The translations under genes were made by a program, and so were the position numbers. Below, in pieces: positions 18,073 through 27,450 of a stretch of DNA of 64,000 nucleotides. How positions within the stretch are numbered: position 1 is the stretch's first letter; the number at the start of each line of letters is the position of its first letter. The stretch is from NCBI GenBank assembly GCA_031262745.1, contig JAISHE010000005.1:1-64000 (forward strand), given 5' to 3'. Under the pieces are notes generated by a model. It ran no database searches, had not been told where the DNA came from, and saw nothing but the letters and a program-made list of their open reading frames with translations. The stretch is from Culturomica sp. GTDB lineage: Bacteria > Bacteroidota > Bacteroidia > Bacteroidales > Marinifilaceae.

Positions 18073-19623
18073 ATGAAGTCGTTGATATTCACAATTATAT
18101 TGACACTTGCGACAGTTTTTTACGCTCGTTCGCAAACGTATTATATGCCTATAGAAGCTGTTACAAGCATAATACCTGTTTTAGACGTTCCACGTCAAGA
18201 AATGCCCAAGAATTTGGACTTTTTAAAAAGGTCTTTGCCTTATCAATACATTGAAAATCCTGCCATTCGTTATTCGGTACAAAATCTCGACAAAACCGCA
18301 TTTGAAAATGAAGAATTGCAGAAAGCTATAGAAACATTGCTTAAATATGCGAAAAATGACTCCTTGAAAATAGCAGCCGAATGTGTACGTAATTATATCA
18401 ATAACAATCGTGAGCGTGCGGATGCCATGAAATTTTTGCAAGACAATGTGATTATAAGCGATACTACAGAAGAACTTCCTGATGTTGCTTCGGAATATTC
18501 TGATATTGAAAATATTTATAAGTACGTAGAAACCGACACAAACTATCGTTGGCTTACTAAAATAGGTAGAGATTCGGTACATTTAAACATAGTATCAAAT
18601 AATTTATCATTTTGGATTAATAACTCAGACACAGCTTATTACAGATTATGGATTAAAAATCGTTTGAGTGATTCTGTTGGTGCATGGATATACACTTTAC
18701 CCGGCGGTAATCGACTTGGAATGGTTGTGGATAACGATGTTTATCAATATAAGCAAAATGAAACAAAGTCTATGAGAATAACCATAGGTAAGCCTAAGAA
18801 TGAGAAACAAAGGAATGAAAAAATCAATTTTGCGAAGCGTAATCTTCAGTTATTTTGCTGGAGAAATTATTCGCTTGTGGAACTTGCATTCGGTCAGGGA
18901 CATCAAAATAATTGGTCGGGCGGTGGTGAAAATTCGCTTTCAATGCTTACCAATGTTCGTTCCGATGTTAAGTACAACAAAAATAAAATCAGTTGGGAAA
19001 ATTATTTTATTTATAGACTGGGATTTTTGCAAACCGGTAATAACAGCCTGCGGAAGAATGAAGAACGTTTTGAAGTAAATTCCAAGTTGGGTTACAATGC
19101 CTTTAAAAACTGGTACTATACATCACAATTAAATATTCAAACTCAGCTTTTTAACTCGTTTGAATATGGCGATAACAGTAGCACATTGGTGGCAAATCTG
19201 CTTTCTCCGATTTATTTCAACATATCTGTCGGTATTGACTACAAGCCTTCGGACAAATTTTCTTTATACATCTCCCCTATTGCCGGTAAATGGACATATA
19301 TGCGAGACACAAGCGATATAGAGCCTACACGCTATGGTATTGAAGCCGGTAAACGTTCAAAAGGTGATGCCGGTGCTCGTTTGGAGTTGAAAAACACTAT
19401 GAAACCATTTAAATTTGTCAACGTAAAAAATGAGTTCGTACTTTTCAGCAGTTATCATAATTCCAAACAGGATTTGAGTATAGATTGGAAAGTTCAAATG
19501 GATTTCAAAATAAATTACTACATGAAAACTGTGATTTACACTTATGTAGTTTTGGATAAGAACTATTCTAAAAAACTTCAGTTTAAGGAAACTCTTAATT
19601 TGGGAGTTAATTTCATGTTTTAA
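18073..19623 (+). CDS. DUF3078 outer-membrane-like protein
   Basis: The 516-aa protein has an N-terminal signal peptide (about 1-21, ending YARSQ). A variable, mostly helical N-terminal half (to about 255) follows, then a C-terminal DUF3078 region rich in aromatic beta strands. The hallmark GQGHQNNWSGGGENSLS block is near residues 275-295. DUF3078 proteins are predicted barrels of the Bacteroidetes outer membrane with no assigned reaction. It lies between an SDR gene and mltG in a tight plus-strand run (14 bp and 4 bp gaps), hinting at envelope work. Confidence 0.82.
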   Translation: MKSLIFTIILTLATVFYARSQTYYMPIEAVTSIIPVLDVPRQEMPKNLDFLKRSLPYQYIENPAIRYSVQNLDKTAFENEELQKAIETLLKYAKNDSLKIAAECVRNYINNNRERADAMKFLQDNVIISDTTEELPDVASEYSDIENIYKYVETDTNYRWLTKIGRDSVHLNIVSNNLSFWINNSDTAYYRLWIKNRLSDSVGAWIYTLPGGNRLGMVVDNDVYQYKQNETKSMRITIGKPKNEKQRNEKINFAKRNLQLFCWRNYSLVELAFGQGHQNNWSGGGENSLSMLTNVRSDVKYNKNKISWENYFIYRLGFLQTGNNSLRKNEERFEVNSKLGYNAFKNWYYTSQLNIQTQLFNSFEYGDNSSTLVANLLSPIYFNISVGIDYKPSDKFSLYISPIAGKWTYMRDTSDIEPTRYGIEAGKRSKGDAGARLELKNTMKPFKFVNVKNEFVLFSSYHNSKQDLSIDWKVQMDFKINYYMKTVIYTYVVLDKNYSKKLQFKETLNLGVNFMF

Positions 19624-19627
19624 ATTT

Positions 19628-20650
19628 ATGAAAAAGTTAAAATACATAGTTTCTATTTTACTGATCTTTTTCTTTGTCGTTTGTGGAACGATTTATTATT
19701 TATTCTTTTATCCCAACACTGCAATTAAATATGAGGCTGATCTATACATTAATAAGAAGGATGCTTTTCCTGATGTTTTGAACAAACTTCGCATTGAAAA
19801 GCTTTTAAAAAATACCGTAACTTTCAAAATTGCAGCCAAATTAAGCAAATATGACAATCTCGTGAAACCCGGCAGATATGTTGTGCGTGGAGGTATGAGC
19901 AACTATGATTTAATCAAGATGCTACGTTCCGGTGAACAAACTCCGGTTGAATTTACTTTTAATAATTTACGAACACTTGCTGAGCTTGCTTCTACCCTTT
20001 CACAACAATTAGATGTTGATTCTGTTGAATTCATGGGATTAGTTAAAGACACAAGTATTGTAAATGAATTAGGTTTTAATATTGAGACAATACCTGCGAT
20101 GTTCATTCCCAACACTTATCAACTGTACATGAATATTTCCGAAGAAGAATTTTTGCGACGTATGAAAAAGGAATACGTGAAGTTTTGGAATGACAAACGT
20201 ACTTCAAAAGCTGCGGAGGCAGGATTATCAACTGTGGAAGTTACTATACTCGCCTCAATTGTTGAAGAAGAGACATTGAAACCCAAAGAGTTTCCTGTCG
20301 TAGCAGGTGTTTATATAAATCGTTTAAGAAAAGGTATACCGCTTGCTGCATGTCCGACTTTGAAATATGCTTGGAATGATTTCACAATAAAGCGTGTTTT
20401 AAAAAAGCATCTACAAATAGATTCACCATATAATACTTATAAACACAAGGGTTTACCGCCGGGTCCCGTACGTATACCTTCCGTACAGGTTATTGATTCT
20501 GTTTTGAATTATTCAAAGCATAATTACCTATTCTTTTGTGCAAAAAGTGATTTTTCCGGTGAACATTATTTTTCAAAAACTCTGAGAGAGCATAATAATT
20601 ATGCTAATGAATATCACCATGCATTGAACGATAGAAAAATATTCAAGTAA
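19628..20650 (+). CDS. mltG: Endolytic murein transglycosylase
   Basis: MltG (YceG family) cleaves nascent peptidoglycan strands and is thought to end glycan elongation. The 340-aa protein has one N-terminal transmembrane helix (about 7-29), a LysM-like part and the catalytic block ILASIVEEET with the active-site Glu, followed by VAGVYINRLRKGIPL. It starts 4 bp after the DUF3078 stop. The site-lining segment reads AACPTLKYAW where other families have a TDPT-like stretch. A terminator is not obvious before the rpsF promoter. Confidence 0.92.
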   Translation: MKKLKYIVSILLIFFFVVCGTIYYLFFYPNTAIKYEADLYINKKDAFPDVLNKLRIEKLLKNTVTFKIAAKLSKYDNLVKPGRYVVRGGMSNYDLIKMLRSGEQTPVEFTFNNLRTLAELASTLSQQLDVDSVEFMGLVKDTSIVNELGFNIETIPAMFIPNTYQLYMNISEEEFLRRMKKEYVKFWNDKRTSKAAEAGLSTVEVTILASIVEEETLKPKEFPVVAGVYINRLRKGIPLAACPTLKYAWNDFTIKRVLKKHLQIDSPYNTYKHKGLPPGPVRIPSVQVIDSVLNYSKHNYLFFCAKSDFSGEHYFSKTLREHNNYANEYHHALNDRKIFK

Positions 20651-20653
20651 AAT

Positions 20654-20684
20654 CTTGATGTTCTCAAAAAAATAACTACCTTTG
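20654..20684 (+). promoter_or_regulatory. Promoter of the rpsF-rpsR-rplI operon
   Basis: CTTG at 20654-20657, a 19-bp spacer and TACCTTTG at 20677-20684 fit the Bacteroidetes consensus. The leader to the rpsF ATG is about 35 bases, too short for the S6:S18 leader motif known in other bacteria. Confidence 0.65.
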
Positions 20685-20724
20685 CAGCCGTTAAATTAAA
20701 ATAACTATTAATAATCAATTAATT

Positions 20725-21069
20725 ATGTTGAATCATTACGAAACCGTTTTCATTACAACTCCCGTTTTATCTGATAGTCAGGTAAAGGAAGCGGTAGAAA
20801 AGTTCAAGGAAGTCATCACATCTGAGGGTGGCACCATTGAACACGAAGAGGCATGGGGCTTAAAGAAATTGGCTTATCCTATCCAGAAAAAAACTACCGG
20901 ATTTTATCATTTGATCCAATTTGAAAGTGAAGGATCATTAGTCGACAAGTTGGAAACCGCTTACAGACGCGATGAACGTGTCATTCGTTTTCTGACCTTT
21001 AGATTAGACAAGTACGCTTACGAGTACGCATTAAAAAGAAGAAGTAAACAACAAGAAAAAAAGGAATAA
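20725..21069 (+). CDS. rpsF: 30S ribosomal protein S6
   Basis: S6 pairs with S18 on the platform of the small subunit. The 114-aa protein shows the normal start ([15 protein letters not shown]), the [23 protein letters not shown] block and a basic C-terminal tail. It is the first gene of rpsF-rpsR-rplI, with rpsR only 3 bp downstream. Confidence 0.97.
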   Translation: MLNHYETVFITTPVLSDSQVKEAVEKFKEVITSEGGTIEHEEAWGLKKLAYPIQKKTTGFYHLIQFESEGSLVDKLETAYRRDERVIRFLTFRLDKYAYEYALKRRSKQQEKKE

Positions 21070-21072
21070 GTC

Positions 21073-21342
21073 ATGGCAAATACAGATAACGAAATAAGAT
21101 ATCTTACTCCTCCTACGGTGGATGTTAAGAAAAAGAAATATTGCAGATTTCTTAAAGCAGGGATTAAGTATGTTGATTACAAAGATCCTGATTTTTTGAA
21201 GAAATTTTTGAACGAACAAGGTAAAATTCTTCCAAGAAGAATTACCGGCACTTCCATGAAGTTCCAAAAGAAAGTAGCAACTGCTGTTAAAAGGGCAAGA
21301 CATCTTGCTTTATTGCCTTATGTTGCCGATTTAATGAAATAA
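21073..21342 (+). CDS. rpsR: 30S ribosomal protein S18
   Basis: The 89-aa protein has the S18 core: [27 protein letters not shown], then [32 protein letters not shown]. It carries one Cys and therefore not the four-Cys zinc form. It lies between rpsF (3-bp gap) and rplI (20-bp gap, with the purine-rich GGAAGGAGG before the rplI start). Confidence 0.97.
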   Translation: MANTDNEIRYLTPPTVDVKKKKYCRFLKAGIKYVDYKDPDFLKKFLNEQGKILPRRITGTSMKFQKKVATAVKRARHLALLPYVADLMK

Positions 21343-21362
21343 TTTAAAGGAAGGAGGACAAA

Positions 21363-21803
21363 ATGCAAATTATATTATTGACAGATATTGCCAATCTTGG
21401 TCATAAAGACGATATTGTGAATGTGAAACCCGGTTACGGACGTAATTATTTGATACCACAAGGTTTCGCTATTTTGGCTACTGAAACTTCAAAGAAGATT
21501 GTTGCCGAAAATGTAAAACAGAGAGCACATAAAGAAGCTAAATTTAAAGCAGATGCCGAAGAATTGGCAGCTAAACTTTCAGAAGTGAAACTTACTATCG
21601 GTGCTAAAACAAGTACAACCGGTAAGATTTTCGGTTCAATCAACAATATCATGATTGCCGAAGCTCTTAAAGAAAAAGGTTTTGACATTGACCGTAAGAA
21701 GATTTCTTTAAAAGAAGCCAAAGAAATCGGTACGTATACCGCAACTATCAAACTCCACAGAGAAGTTAAAGCTGATGTTGAATTTGAAGTTGTTTCAGAG
21801 TAG
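21363..21803 (+). CDS. rplI: 50S ribosomal protein L9
   Basis: The 146-aa protein has the L9 N-terminal domain (MQIILLTDIANLGHKDDIVNVKPGYGRNYLIPQGFA), a long connecting helix and the C-terminal rRNA-binding domain (ISLKEAKEIGTYTATIKLH). A strong GGAAGGAGG lies just before the ATG, one of the few clear Shine-Dalgarno-like sites in the window. A terminator follows at 21848. Confidence 0.97.
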   Translation: MQIILLTDIANLGHKDDIVNVKPGYGRNYLIPQGFAILATETSKKIVAENVKQRAHKEAKFKADAEELAAKLSEVKLTIGAKTSTTGKIFGSINNIMIAEALKEKGFDIDRKKISLKEAKEIGTYTATIKLHREVKADVEFEVVSE

Positions 21804-21847
21804 TATACTGTAATCATGATAGATAGAAGAAGTTAGTAACTTCACTG

Positions 21848-21878
21848 AGACCGTCCATAAAAAGGCGGTCTTCTTTTT
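21848..21878 (+). terminator. Rho-independent terminator after rplI
   Basis: AGACCG and CGGTCT form the stem, followed by a T-rich tail, 44 bp after the rplI stop. Confidence 0.85.
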
Positions 21879-21907
21879 GCTTGGTTCTCTATGTGATAAT
21901 TTTATAT

Positions 21908-21915
21908 TATATTTG
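21908..21915 (+). promoter_or_regulatory. Candidate -7 promoter element for uvrA
   Basis: TATATTTG matches TAnnTTTG, 17 bp before the uvrA ATG. The nearest TTG upstream is too far for a good -33. Confidence 0.45.
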
Positions 21916-21932
21916 TAAGTTAAAACGGTGAA

Positions 21933-24707
21933 ATGAGCAAAAGTCAAATTGAGCTAAAAGGTGTCAGAGTACATAATTTAAAGGACGTAGATCTAAATAT
22001 TGACTACAATCAATTGATTGTGGTAACTGGTGTTAGTGGTAGCGGTAAGTCCTCATTGGCTTTCGATACATTATATGCCGAAGGTCAGAGGAGATATATA
22101 GAAAGTCTCTCGGCTTATGCACGACAATTTCTCGGACGTCTTAACAAGCCCGAAGCCGATTACATCAAAGGCATCCCTCCTGCCATCGCAATCGAACAAA
22201 AGGTAAACACATCTAATCCTCGCTCCACGGTCGGTACGTCAACCGAAATATATGATTATCTTAAATTATTATATGCACGTGCAGGCAAAACATATTCCCC
22301 TATAACAGGTAAAGAAGTTAAACGTTACACAGTAGACAACATCGTAAACTTAATTCTGAAAGATAACATAGGAAAAAGAGCGATTATACTTTCTCAACCT
22401 TCAAATCTAAATGATCCAAAGGCTTTATCCGTGTTTCTACAGAAAGGATTCGTTAGATTAAAGTATAAAAATGAATTTCTTCGTATAGAAGATGTTTTAA
22501 ATGAAAATAAGGAATTTAAAAATGCCTCTAAACTTTACCTTTTAGTAGACAGGGTTACCATTGGGGATGAAAAAGATATTATCAGCCGCATCGCACAATC
22601 GGTAGAAATTGCGTTGTACGAGGGAGAAGGGATTTGTTTTGTAGAAATTGATGGAATTCAACATATTTTTTCAAATCGTTTTGAAGCGGACGGTATTGTA
22701 TTTCAACAACCTATTCCGGATATGTTTAGTTTCAATTCACCCGTAGGAGCATGCCCTATGTGTGAAGGTTACGGCAGAGTGCTCGGCATTAATGAAAATC
22801 TGGTGATACCAAATAAATCTTTAAGCATATATGATGATGCAGTGGCGGCATGGCGTGGTGAAATTATGAGAGAATGGAAAAGTATGTTTATTCGAAATGC
22901 TTATAAAGTTGATTTCCCTATACATACCCCCTATTATAACCTTTCGGAAAAAGAAAAAAATATTCTGTGGAACGGAGATAAATCCATTAAAGGCATAAAT
23001 GATTTTTTCGACCATCTTAGAATTCAAAATTACAAAATACAAAACCGTGTAATGATTGCACGATATACCGGCAAAACAATTTGTCCGATGTGTAAAGGCA
23101 GTAGATTGAAAAAAGAAGCCTCTTACGTAAAGTTGGATGGGCATACGATTCAAGAATTGTCGGAGACTCCTATAAATGAATTAAAAGAAATATTTGATAA
23201 TATCAACCTCACTGATGAACAAGAAAAGATTTCCGAAAGGCTGCTGCCGGAAATTCGTCAACGTTTAAACTTTCTTTTGGAAGTGGGATTAGGTTATTTG
23301 ACTTTAAATCGTTTATCAGCAACTCTTTCCGGAGGAGAGTCACAACGTATTAATCTTGCAACTTCTCTTGGCTCTGCATTGGTCGGTTCGTTATATATAC
23401 TTGACGAACCGAGTATAGGACTTCATTCCCGTGATACTTTCCGGTTGATAAACGTATTAAAAAATCTTAGAGACATCGGCAACACTATAATTGTTGTAGA
23501 ACACGATGAAGATATTATACGTTCAGCAGATCAGATTATAGATATAGGTCCTGACGCCGGAAGGAACGGCGGAAAAGTTGTTTTTCAGGGAACCATAAAT
23601 GAACTAAAACAAGCTTCAAATTATACGTCCGACTACATATTCGGTAGACGTGAGATACCTGTACCTAAAAAACGTCGTATACCACGCAAGCAAATAAGTG
23701 TTAGCGGAGCCACCGAAAATAATCTGAAAAATTTGACGGTAGATTTTCCTTTGAATGTTATGACTGTGGTAACAGGCGTGAGCGGTAGCGGTAAAAGCAC
23801 ATTGATAAAACAAGTACTTGTGCCTGCAATTAAGAGACACTTGGGAGATTTTTCAGAAAATCGTACTGAAAACTGTAAATTATACGGCGATTTGGACGCT
23901 ATAAAAGCCATTGAGTTCGTTGATCAAAATCCAATAGGTAAATCTACACGTTCAAATGCAGCTACTTATTTAAAAGCTTGGGATGATATTAGAAAACTTT
24001 TTTCGGAAGAAAAATTGGCTATAAAACAAGGCTTCACTCCTGCTTTCTTTTCATTTAATACTACAGGTGGACGTTGTGAAGAATGTCAGGGAGAAGGAGT
24101 TATAAAAGTAGAAATGCAATTTATGGCAAATGTGTATCTTGAATGTGAACATTGCAAAGGTAAACGCTTCAAGGAAGAGGTTTTGGAGGTTACTTATAAA
24201 GGTAAAAATATTTATGATATCCTTGAGATGACAATCAATCAGGCTGTTGAATTCTTTTCCGACATAAAATCAAATGCCGAAAAGAACATAAGAGCAAAAT
24301 TACAAACACTTATAGATGTTGGACTCGGTTATTTGAAACTCGGGCAACCTTCAAGTACACTTAGCGGTGGTGAAAGTCAACGTATCAAATTAGCTTATCA
24401 CCTTAGTTTGGAAAAAGCCGAACCGACAATGTTTGTGTTTGACGAACCTACTACGGGTTTGCACTTTCATGATATTCATAAACTTATGGAGTCTCTTAAT
24501 GCTCTCATCGATAGAGGACATTCGGTATTGATAATTGAGCATAATATAGACGTTATAAAATGTGCCGATTATGTTATAGACTTGGGACCGGATGGAGGCA
24601 AACAAGGTGGTGAGATCATATTTTGCGGTACTCCGGAAGATTTGGCTAATTGCAAGAGATCGTATACCGGACAATTTTTAAAAGAAAAATTAAGAAACAG
24701 TAAATGA
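21933..24707 (+). CDS. uvrA: Excinuclease ABC subunit A
   Basis: UvrA is the damage-sensing ATPase of nucleotide excision repair. The 924-aa protein has two ABC modules: GVSGSGKSSLAFDT near residue 32 and GVSGSGKSTLIKQ near 617, each paired with an LSGGESQRI signature and a DEP Walker B. Zinc-binding pairs are seen at CPMCEGYG, CPMCKGS and CEECQGEG/CEHCKGK. The Cys pair that E. coli carries just before the FSFN block is missing here (EADGIVFQQPIPD). Its stop overlaps the pyrK start in ATGA. Confidence 0.95.
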   Translation: MSKSQIELKGVRVHNLKDVDLNIDYNQLIVVTGVSGSGKSSLAFDTLYAEGQRRYIESLSAYARQFLGRLNKPEADYIKGIPPAIAIEQKVNTSNPRSTVGTSTEIYDYLKLLYARAGKTYSPITGKEVKRYTVDNIVNLILKDNIGKRAIILSQPSNLNDPKALSVFLQKGFVRLKYKNEFLRIEDVLNENKEFKNASKLYLLVDRVTIGDEKDIISRIAQSVEIALYEGEGICFVEIDGIQHIFSNRFEADGIVFQQPIPDMFSFNSPVGACPMCEGYGRVLGINENLVIPNKSLSIYDDAVAAWRGEIMREWKSMFIRNAYKVDFPIHTPYYNLSEKEKNILWNGDKSIKGINDFFDHLRIQNYKIQNRVMIARYTGKTICPMCKGSRLKKEASYVKLDGHTIQELSETPINELKEIFDNINLTDEQEKISERLLPEIRQRLNFLLEVGLGYLTLNRLSATLSGGESQRINLATSLGSALVGSLYILDEPSIGLHSRDTFRLINVLKNLRDIGNTIIVVEHDEDIIRSADQIIDIGPDAGRNGGKVVFQGTINELKQASNYTSDYIFGRREIPVPKKRRIPRKQISVSGATENNLKNLTVDFPLNVMTVVTGVSGSGKSTLIKQVLVPAIKRHLGDFSENRTENCKLYGDLDAIKAIEFVDQNPIGKSTRSNAATYLKAWDDIRKLFSEEKLAIKQGFTPAFFSFNTTGGRCEECQGEGVIKVEMQFMANVYLECEHCKGKRFKEEVLEVTYKGKNIYDILEMTINQAVEFFSDIKSNAEKNIRAKLQTLIDVGLGYLKLGQPSSTLSGGESQRIKLAYHLSLEKAEPTMFVFDEPTTGLHFHDIHKLMESLNALIDRGHSVLIIEHNIDVIKCADYVIDLGPDGGKQGGEIIFCGTPEDLANCKRSYTGQFLKEKLRNSK

Positions 24708-25465
24708 AAAAGATAATTGATTTTACGGTTAGAGATAACCGCAGATTAAATAAAGACATGTTTCTTCTGACATTACATTCGGAAGAATTACCGGAAATGA
24801 AGCCGGGACAATTTGTAAATGTAAGGATAGATAATTCTCCACACACGTTTTTGAGAAGACCTATTTCTGTTCATGACATTGATATGAATAACGGTTTGTT
24901 ATATCTTTTAGTAAAAATTGCCGGTGAGGGAACCGAACATCTTTCTCAAATACGTGTAAATGAAAAACTTAATATTCTTCTTCCGCTTGGTAACGGTTTT
25001 ACAATGCCGGACACCGGTAAACATCTCCTTATTGGTGGTGGCGTGGGAGTTGCTCCTATTTTATTTTTGGCAAAGGAAATGAATCGTAAAGGCTTATCTC
25101 CTATCGTATTGGTCGGATGTCGTACTAAAGAAGATATTGTATTACAGGAAACTTTCGGGAATTATTGCCGATTGCTCCACACAACAGAGGACGGTTCTTA
25201 TGGTGAAACAGGTTATCCTACGCAACATAGTGTACTTGCAGAGAATTTTGACGGAATATACTGTTGTGGACCTGAAGCAATGATGAAAGCCGTAGCACGA
25301 TATGCGACTCAAAAGAATATCGAATGTGAAGTATCTTTGGAAAATATGATGGCATGCGGTTTGGGGGCATGCTTGTGTTGTGTAACAGAAACAAAAGAAG
25401 GAAATAAATGTGTATGTACGGAAGGTTCCGTATTCAATATAAAGGATTTAACATGGCAGATTTAA
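24704..25465 (+). CDS. pyrK: Dihydroorotate dehydrogenase electron-transfer subunit
   Basis: PyrK carries FAD and a [2Fe-2S] cluster and passes electrons from dihydroorotate oxidation by PyrD to NAD+. The 253-aa protein has the FAD-binding block [10 protein letters not shown], the NAD-binding glycine-rich [13 protein letters not shown] and C-terminal cluster cysteines ([23 protein letters not shown]). It overlaps uvrA by 4 bp and pyrD by 13 bp, so translation is probably coupled within the operon. Confidence 0.95.
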   Translation: MKKIIDFTVRDNRRLNKDMFLLTLHSEELPEMKPGQFVNVRIDNSPHTFLRRPISVHDIDMNNGLLYLLVKIAGEGTEHLSQIRVNEKLNILLPLGNGFTMPDTGKHLLIGGGVGVAPILFLAKEMNRKGLSPIVLVGCRTKEDIVLQETFGNYCRLLHTTEDGSYGETGYPTQHSVLAENFDGIYCCGPEAMMKAVARYATQKNIECEVSLENMMACGLGACLCCVTETKEGNKCVCTEGSVFNIKDLTWQI

Positions 25466-26367
25466 AGTTAAACTTAAATGGTTTGAAGTTAAAAAATCCT
25501 GTGATGACAGCTTCCGGGACATTTGGTTATGGACTTGAATTCCAAGATTTTGTAGATTTAAATAAACTTGGTGCTTTCATAGTTAAGGGCACTACCATTA
25601 ATCAACGTGAAGGTAATCCCTACCCGCGAATGTCGGAAACGCCTTCTGGAATGTTAAATGCCGTAGGTCTACAAAATAAAGGTGTAGATTATTTCATCGA
25701 AAACATTTATCCGCTTTTGAAAGACATTAATAGTAATGTAATAGTAAATGTTTCAGGAGCAACTATTAGTGATTACATTGCTACGGCAGAAAAAATAAAT
25801 GATTTAAACCATATACCGGCAATTGAATTAAATATATCTTGTCCTAACGTTAAAGAAGGCGGTATGGCTTTCGGTACAAATGTATGTAGTGCAGCAGAAG
25901 TTGTTGCAGCTGTTAGAAAAGTGTATAACAAGCATTTAATGGTGAAACTATCCCCTAATGTTACTGATATTCGAGCAATTGCAACAGCAGTTGAGACTGC
26001 CGGTGCGGATTCTGTCTCACTTATTAATACTCTTATGGGTATGGCGGTAAATGTAAAGACGAGAAAACCTGTACTAAGTACGGTTACCGGCGGTTTAAGC
26101 GGCGCATGTGTCAAACCGGTGGCTTTACGTATGGTTTGGCAAGTGGCTTCTGTCGTTAAAATACCGGTTGTTGGGCTTGGCGGTATCATGAATGCAGAAG
26201 ATGCATTGGAATTTTTAATGGCAGGAGCAAATGCCATACAAATAGGTACTGCCAATTTTATTGATCCGACAATAACTATGAAAGTGATAGAAGGAATAAA
26301 CGCTTATTTAGATGAAAATGGCTTCACATCCGTGAAAGAAATAGTAGGTATAATAAATCAAGCGTAG
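25453..26367 (+). CDS. pyrD: Dihydroorotate dehydrogenase, class 1B catalytic subunit
   Basis: It oxidises dihydroorotate to orotate in pyrimidine synthesis, with FMN. The 304-aa protein has the blocks [41 protein letters not shown] (with the class 1 catalytic Cys region), [10 protein letters not shown] and [19 protein letters not shown]. The start was moved from 25408 to the ATG at 25453 ([10 protein letters not shown]), which begins the family homology and overlaps the pyrK end by 13 bp. The adjacent pyrK supports the NAD-dependent 1B type. Confidence 0.95.
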   Translation: MADLKLNLNGLKLKNPVMTASGTFGYGLEFQDFVDLNKLGAFIVKGTTINQREGNPYPRMSETPSGMLNAVGLQNKGVDYFIENIYPLLKDINSNVIVNVSGATISDYIATAEKINDLNHIPAIELNISCPNVKEGGMAFGTNVCSAAEVVAAVRKVYNKHLMVKLSPNVTDIRAIATAVETAGADSVSLINTLMGMAVNVKTRKPVLSTVTGGLSGACVKPVALRMVWQVASVVKIPVVGLGGIMNAEDALEFLMAGANAIQIGTANFIDPTITMKVIEGINAYLDENGFTSVKEIVGIINQA

Positions 26368-26404
26368 ATGGAATTTTAATTTATTCACGAAAATGAGTTT
26401 ATTC

Positions 26405-26860
26405 CTAAGGTTCATAGCCTTCAAAACTACCGTCTTCGAAAAATAACAGAATTCTTTTGATCTTCTTTTTAGTATTAGTTGTTTGATATGAATTATTTAC
26501 GGAAAATGATTCTTGCAATTCGGAATTTACTTGCTTTGACGTACCTTGTTTATTTTCCAATGCTTGTTCAATCGAACTAAATTGCATATCTACCTGCTGT
26601 TGAATATTGTTATGTGGTGATACAGTAGGCTTGTTGTTATTATGTTCTCCAAACATTTCACCATTACCGGTCAGAAACCAATTCATGTTTACTTCAGGAA
26701 AGGTTTCTGCAAAATTCATCATCATATCGCTTCCCATTTTATTCCTACCGTTTAATATATGAGAAATGGCGGACGGATTGGCATTAATCATTGTTGCCAA
26801 CTTTGCCGGAGTGAGACCTTTTTGCTCTAGAAAAATTCGTAATCGTTCTTTCATAATCAT
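26405..26860 (-). CDS. XRE-family HTH transcriptional regulator
   Basis: The 151-aa protein has an N-terminal helix-turn-helix of the Cro/CI type (about residues 4-60: RLRIFLEQKGLTPAKLATMI, then NPSAISHILNGRNKMG). A polar linker rich in Gln/Asn follows, then a short conserved-looking C-terminal tail (IKRILLFFEDGSFEGY). The first two Met codons (26860, 26854) are both possible starts. Its promoter at 26876-26907 overlaps a TACAAATGTA palindrome, and two more copies of the motif lie upstream, so autoregulation is likely. It is divergent from the TPR/HTH gene at 27451, with three matching palindromes near that gene. No phage genes surround it. Confidence 0.88.
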   Translation of the reverse strand: MIMKERLRIFLEQKGLTPAKLATMINANPSAISHILNGRNKMGSDMMMNFAETFPEVNMNWFLTGNGEMFGEHNNNKPTVSPHNNIQQQVDMQFSSIEQALENKQGTSKQVNSELQESFSVNNSYQTTNTKKKIKRILLFFEDGSFEGYEP

Positions 26861-26873
26861 TACAATAGTGATT

Positions 26874-26940
26874 TACAAATGTAATAGAATTTATTCTAAA
26901 ACACAAATTACAGTTGTATTACTGTGTTTTTACAAATGTA
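26874..26940. promoter_or_regulatory. Left operator cluster (three TACA-N2-TGTA sites)
   Basis: TACAAATGTA (26874), TACAGTTGTA (26909) and TACAAATGTA (26931) flank the XRE promoter. The first covers its -7 element and the second touches its -33 element. The probable binder is the XRE protein itself; this is inferred from placement. Confidence 0.6.
26876..26907 (-). promoter_or_regulatory. Promoter of the XRE regulator
   Basis: On the minus strand TTTG (26904-26907), a 20-bp spacer and TACATTTG (26876-26883) match the consensus. The -7 element lies 16 bp before the first ATG and inside a TACAAATGTA palindrome. Confidence 0.7.
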
Positions 26941-27303
26941 TCAAGCACCCATATAGGTTTAGATGAATCATACTAATCTATTGAAAATGACAGTAGTATA
27001 CTTCAAGTATTTAGGTGTTATCAGTTAATATCTTTTATACCAATACATTAAACAACATTACTTACTTTGAAATACATGCAATTAGTATTATATACTTACT
27101 TTAAGTAGTTATCATAAGTGTCTGGTTTACATGTGTTTTGTATCTACAACATTAGGGATGAAGGTCGTTATTTCCACTTTAAGCTACGGTTTCAGTTTGA
27201 TTAAATTAAACATTTTATTAATGTACGTTGGTATAATATATCTGGTTATTAGTATATTATCTTATATATAAGTCGTGGGTTCTTCACGTAAAAAATCTGT
27301 CTA

Positions 27304-27374
27304 TACAAGTGTATAATACGAATGACTATACAAGTGTAAGAATATTCTATTAATCTAATTCAATTACATCTGTA
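27304..27374. promoter_or_regulatory. Right operator cluster (three TACA-N2-TGTA sites)
   Basis: TACAAGTGTA (27304), TACAAGTGTA (27329) and TACATCTGTA (27365) lie 77-147 bp upstream of the TPR/HTH gene start. They have the same half-sites as those beside the XRE gene. Confidence 0.6.
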
Positions 27375-27450
27375 CTAACTAACGAAAAACGAAATTTGGA
27401 AGAAAAATATTCTTTGATATAAAAAAATATTATTTTTGCATATCTTGAAG

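Larger units (their letters stand above)
26861..27450. other. 590-bp AT-rich divergent intergenic region with six TACA-N2-TGTA palindromes
   Basis: No gene is seen here. Six inverted repeats of form TACA-N2-TGTA occur at 26874-26883, 26909-26918, 26931-26940, 27304-27313, 27329-27338 and 27365-27374: three next to the XRE gene and three next to the TPR/HTH gene. The start-to-start spacings are 35 and 22 bp on the left and 25 and 36 bp on the right, a rough mirror. Copies four and five lie in a 13-bp direct repeat (CTATACAAGTGTA). A weak TATTTTTG sits at 27431-27438 before the TPR gene. Confidence 0.8.

Noticed and set aside
20685..20724. S6:S18-binding leader motif before rpsF
   Set aside because: The leader is about 35 bases, AT-rich, and shows no suitable hairpin with the expected CCG loop.
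26405..26860. Prophage remnant around the XRE gene
   Set aside because: No integrase, terminase, capsid or attachment-like direct repeats were found nearby; neighbours are core pyrD and a TPR regulator.
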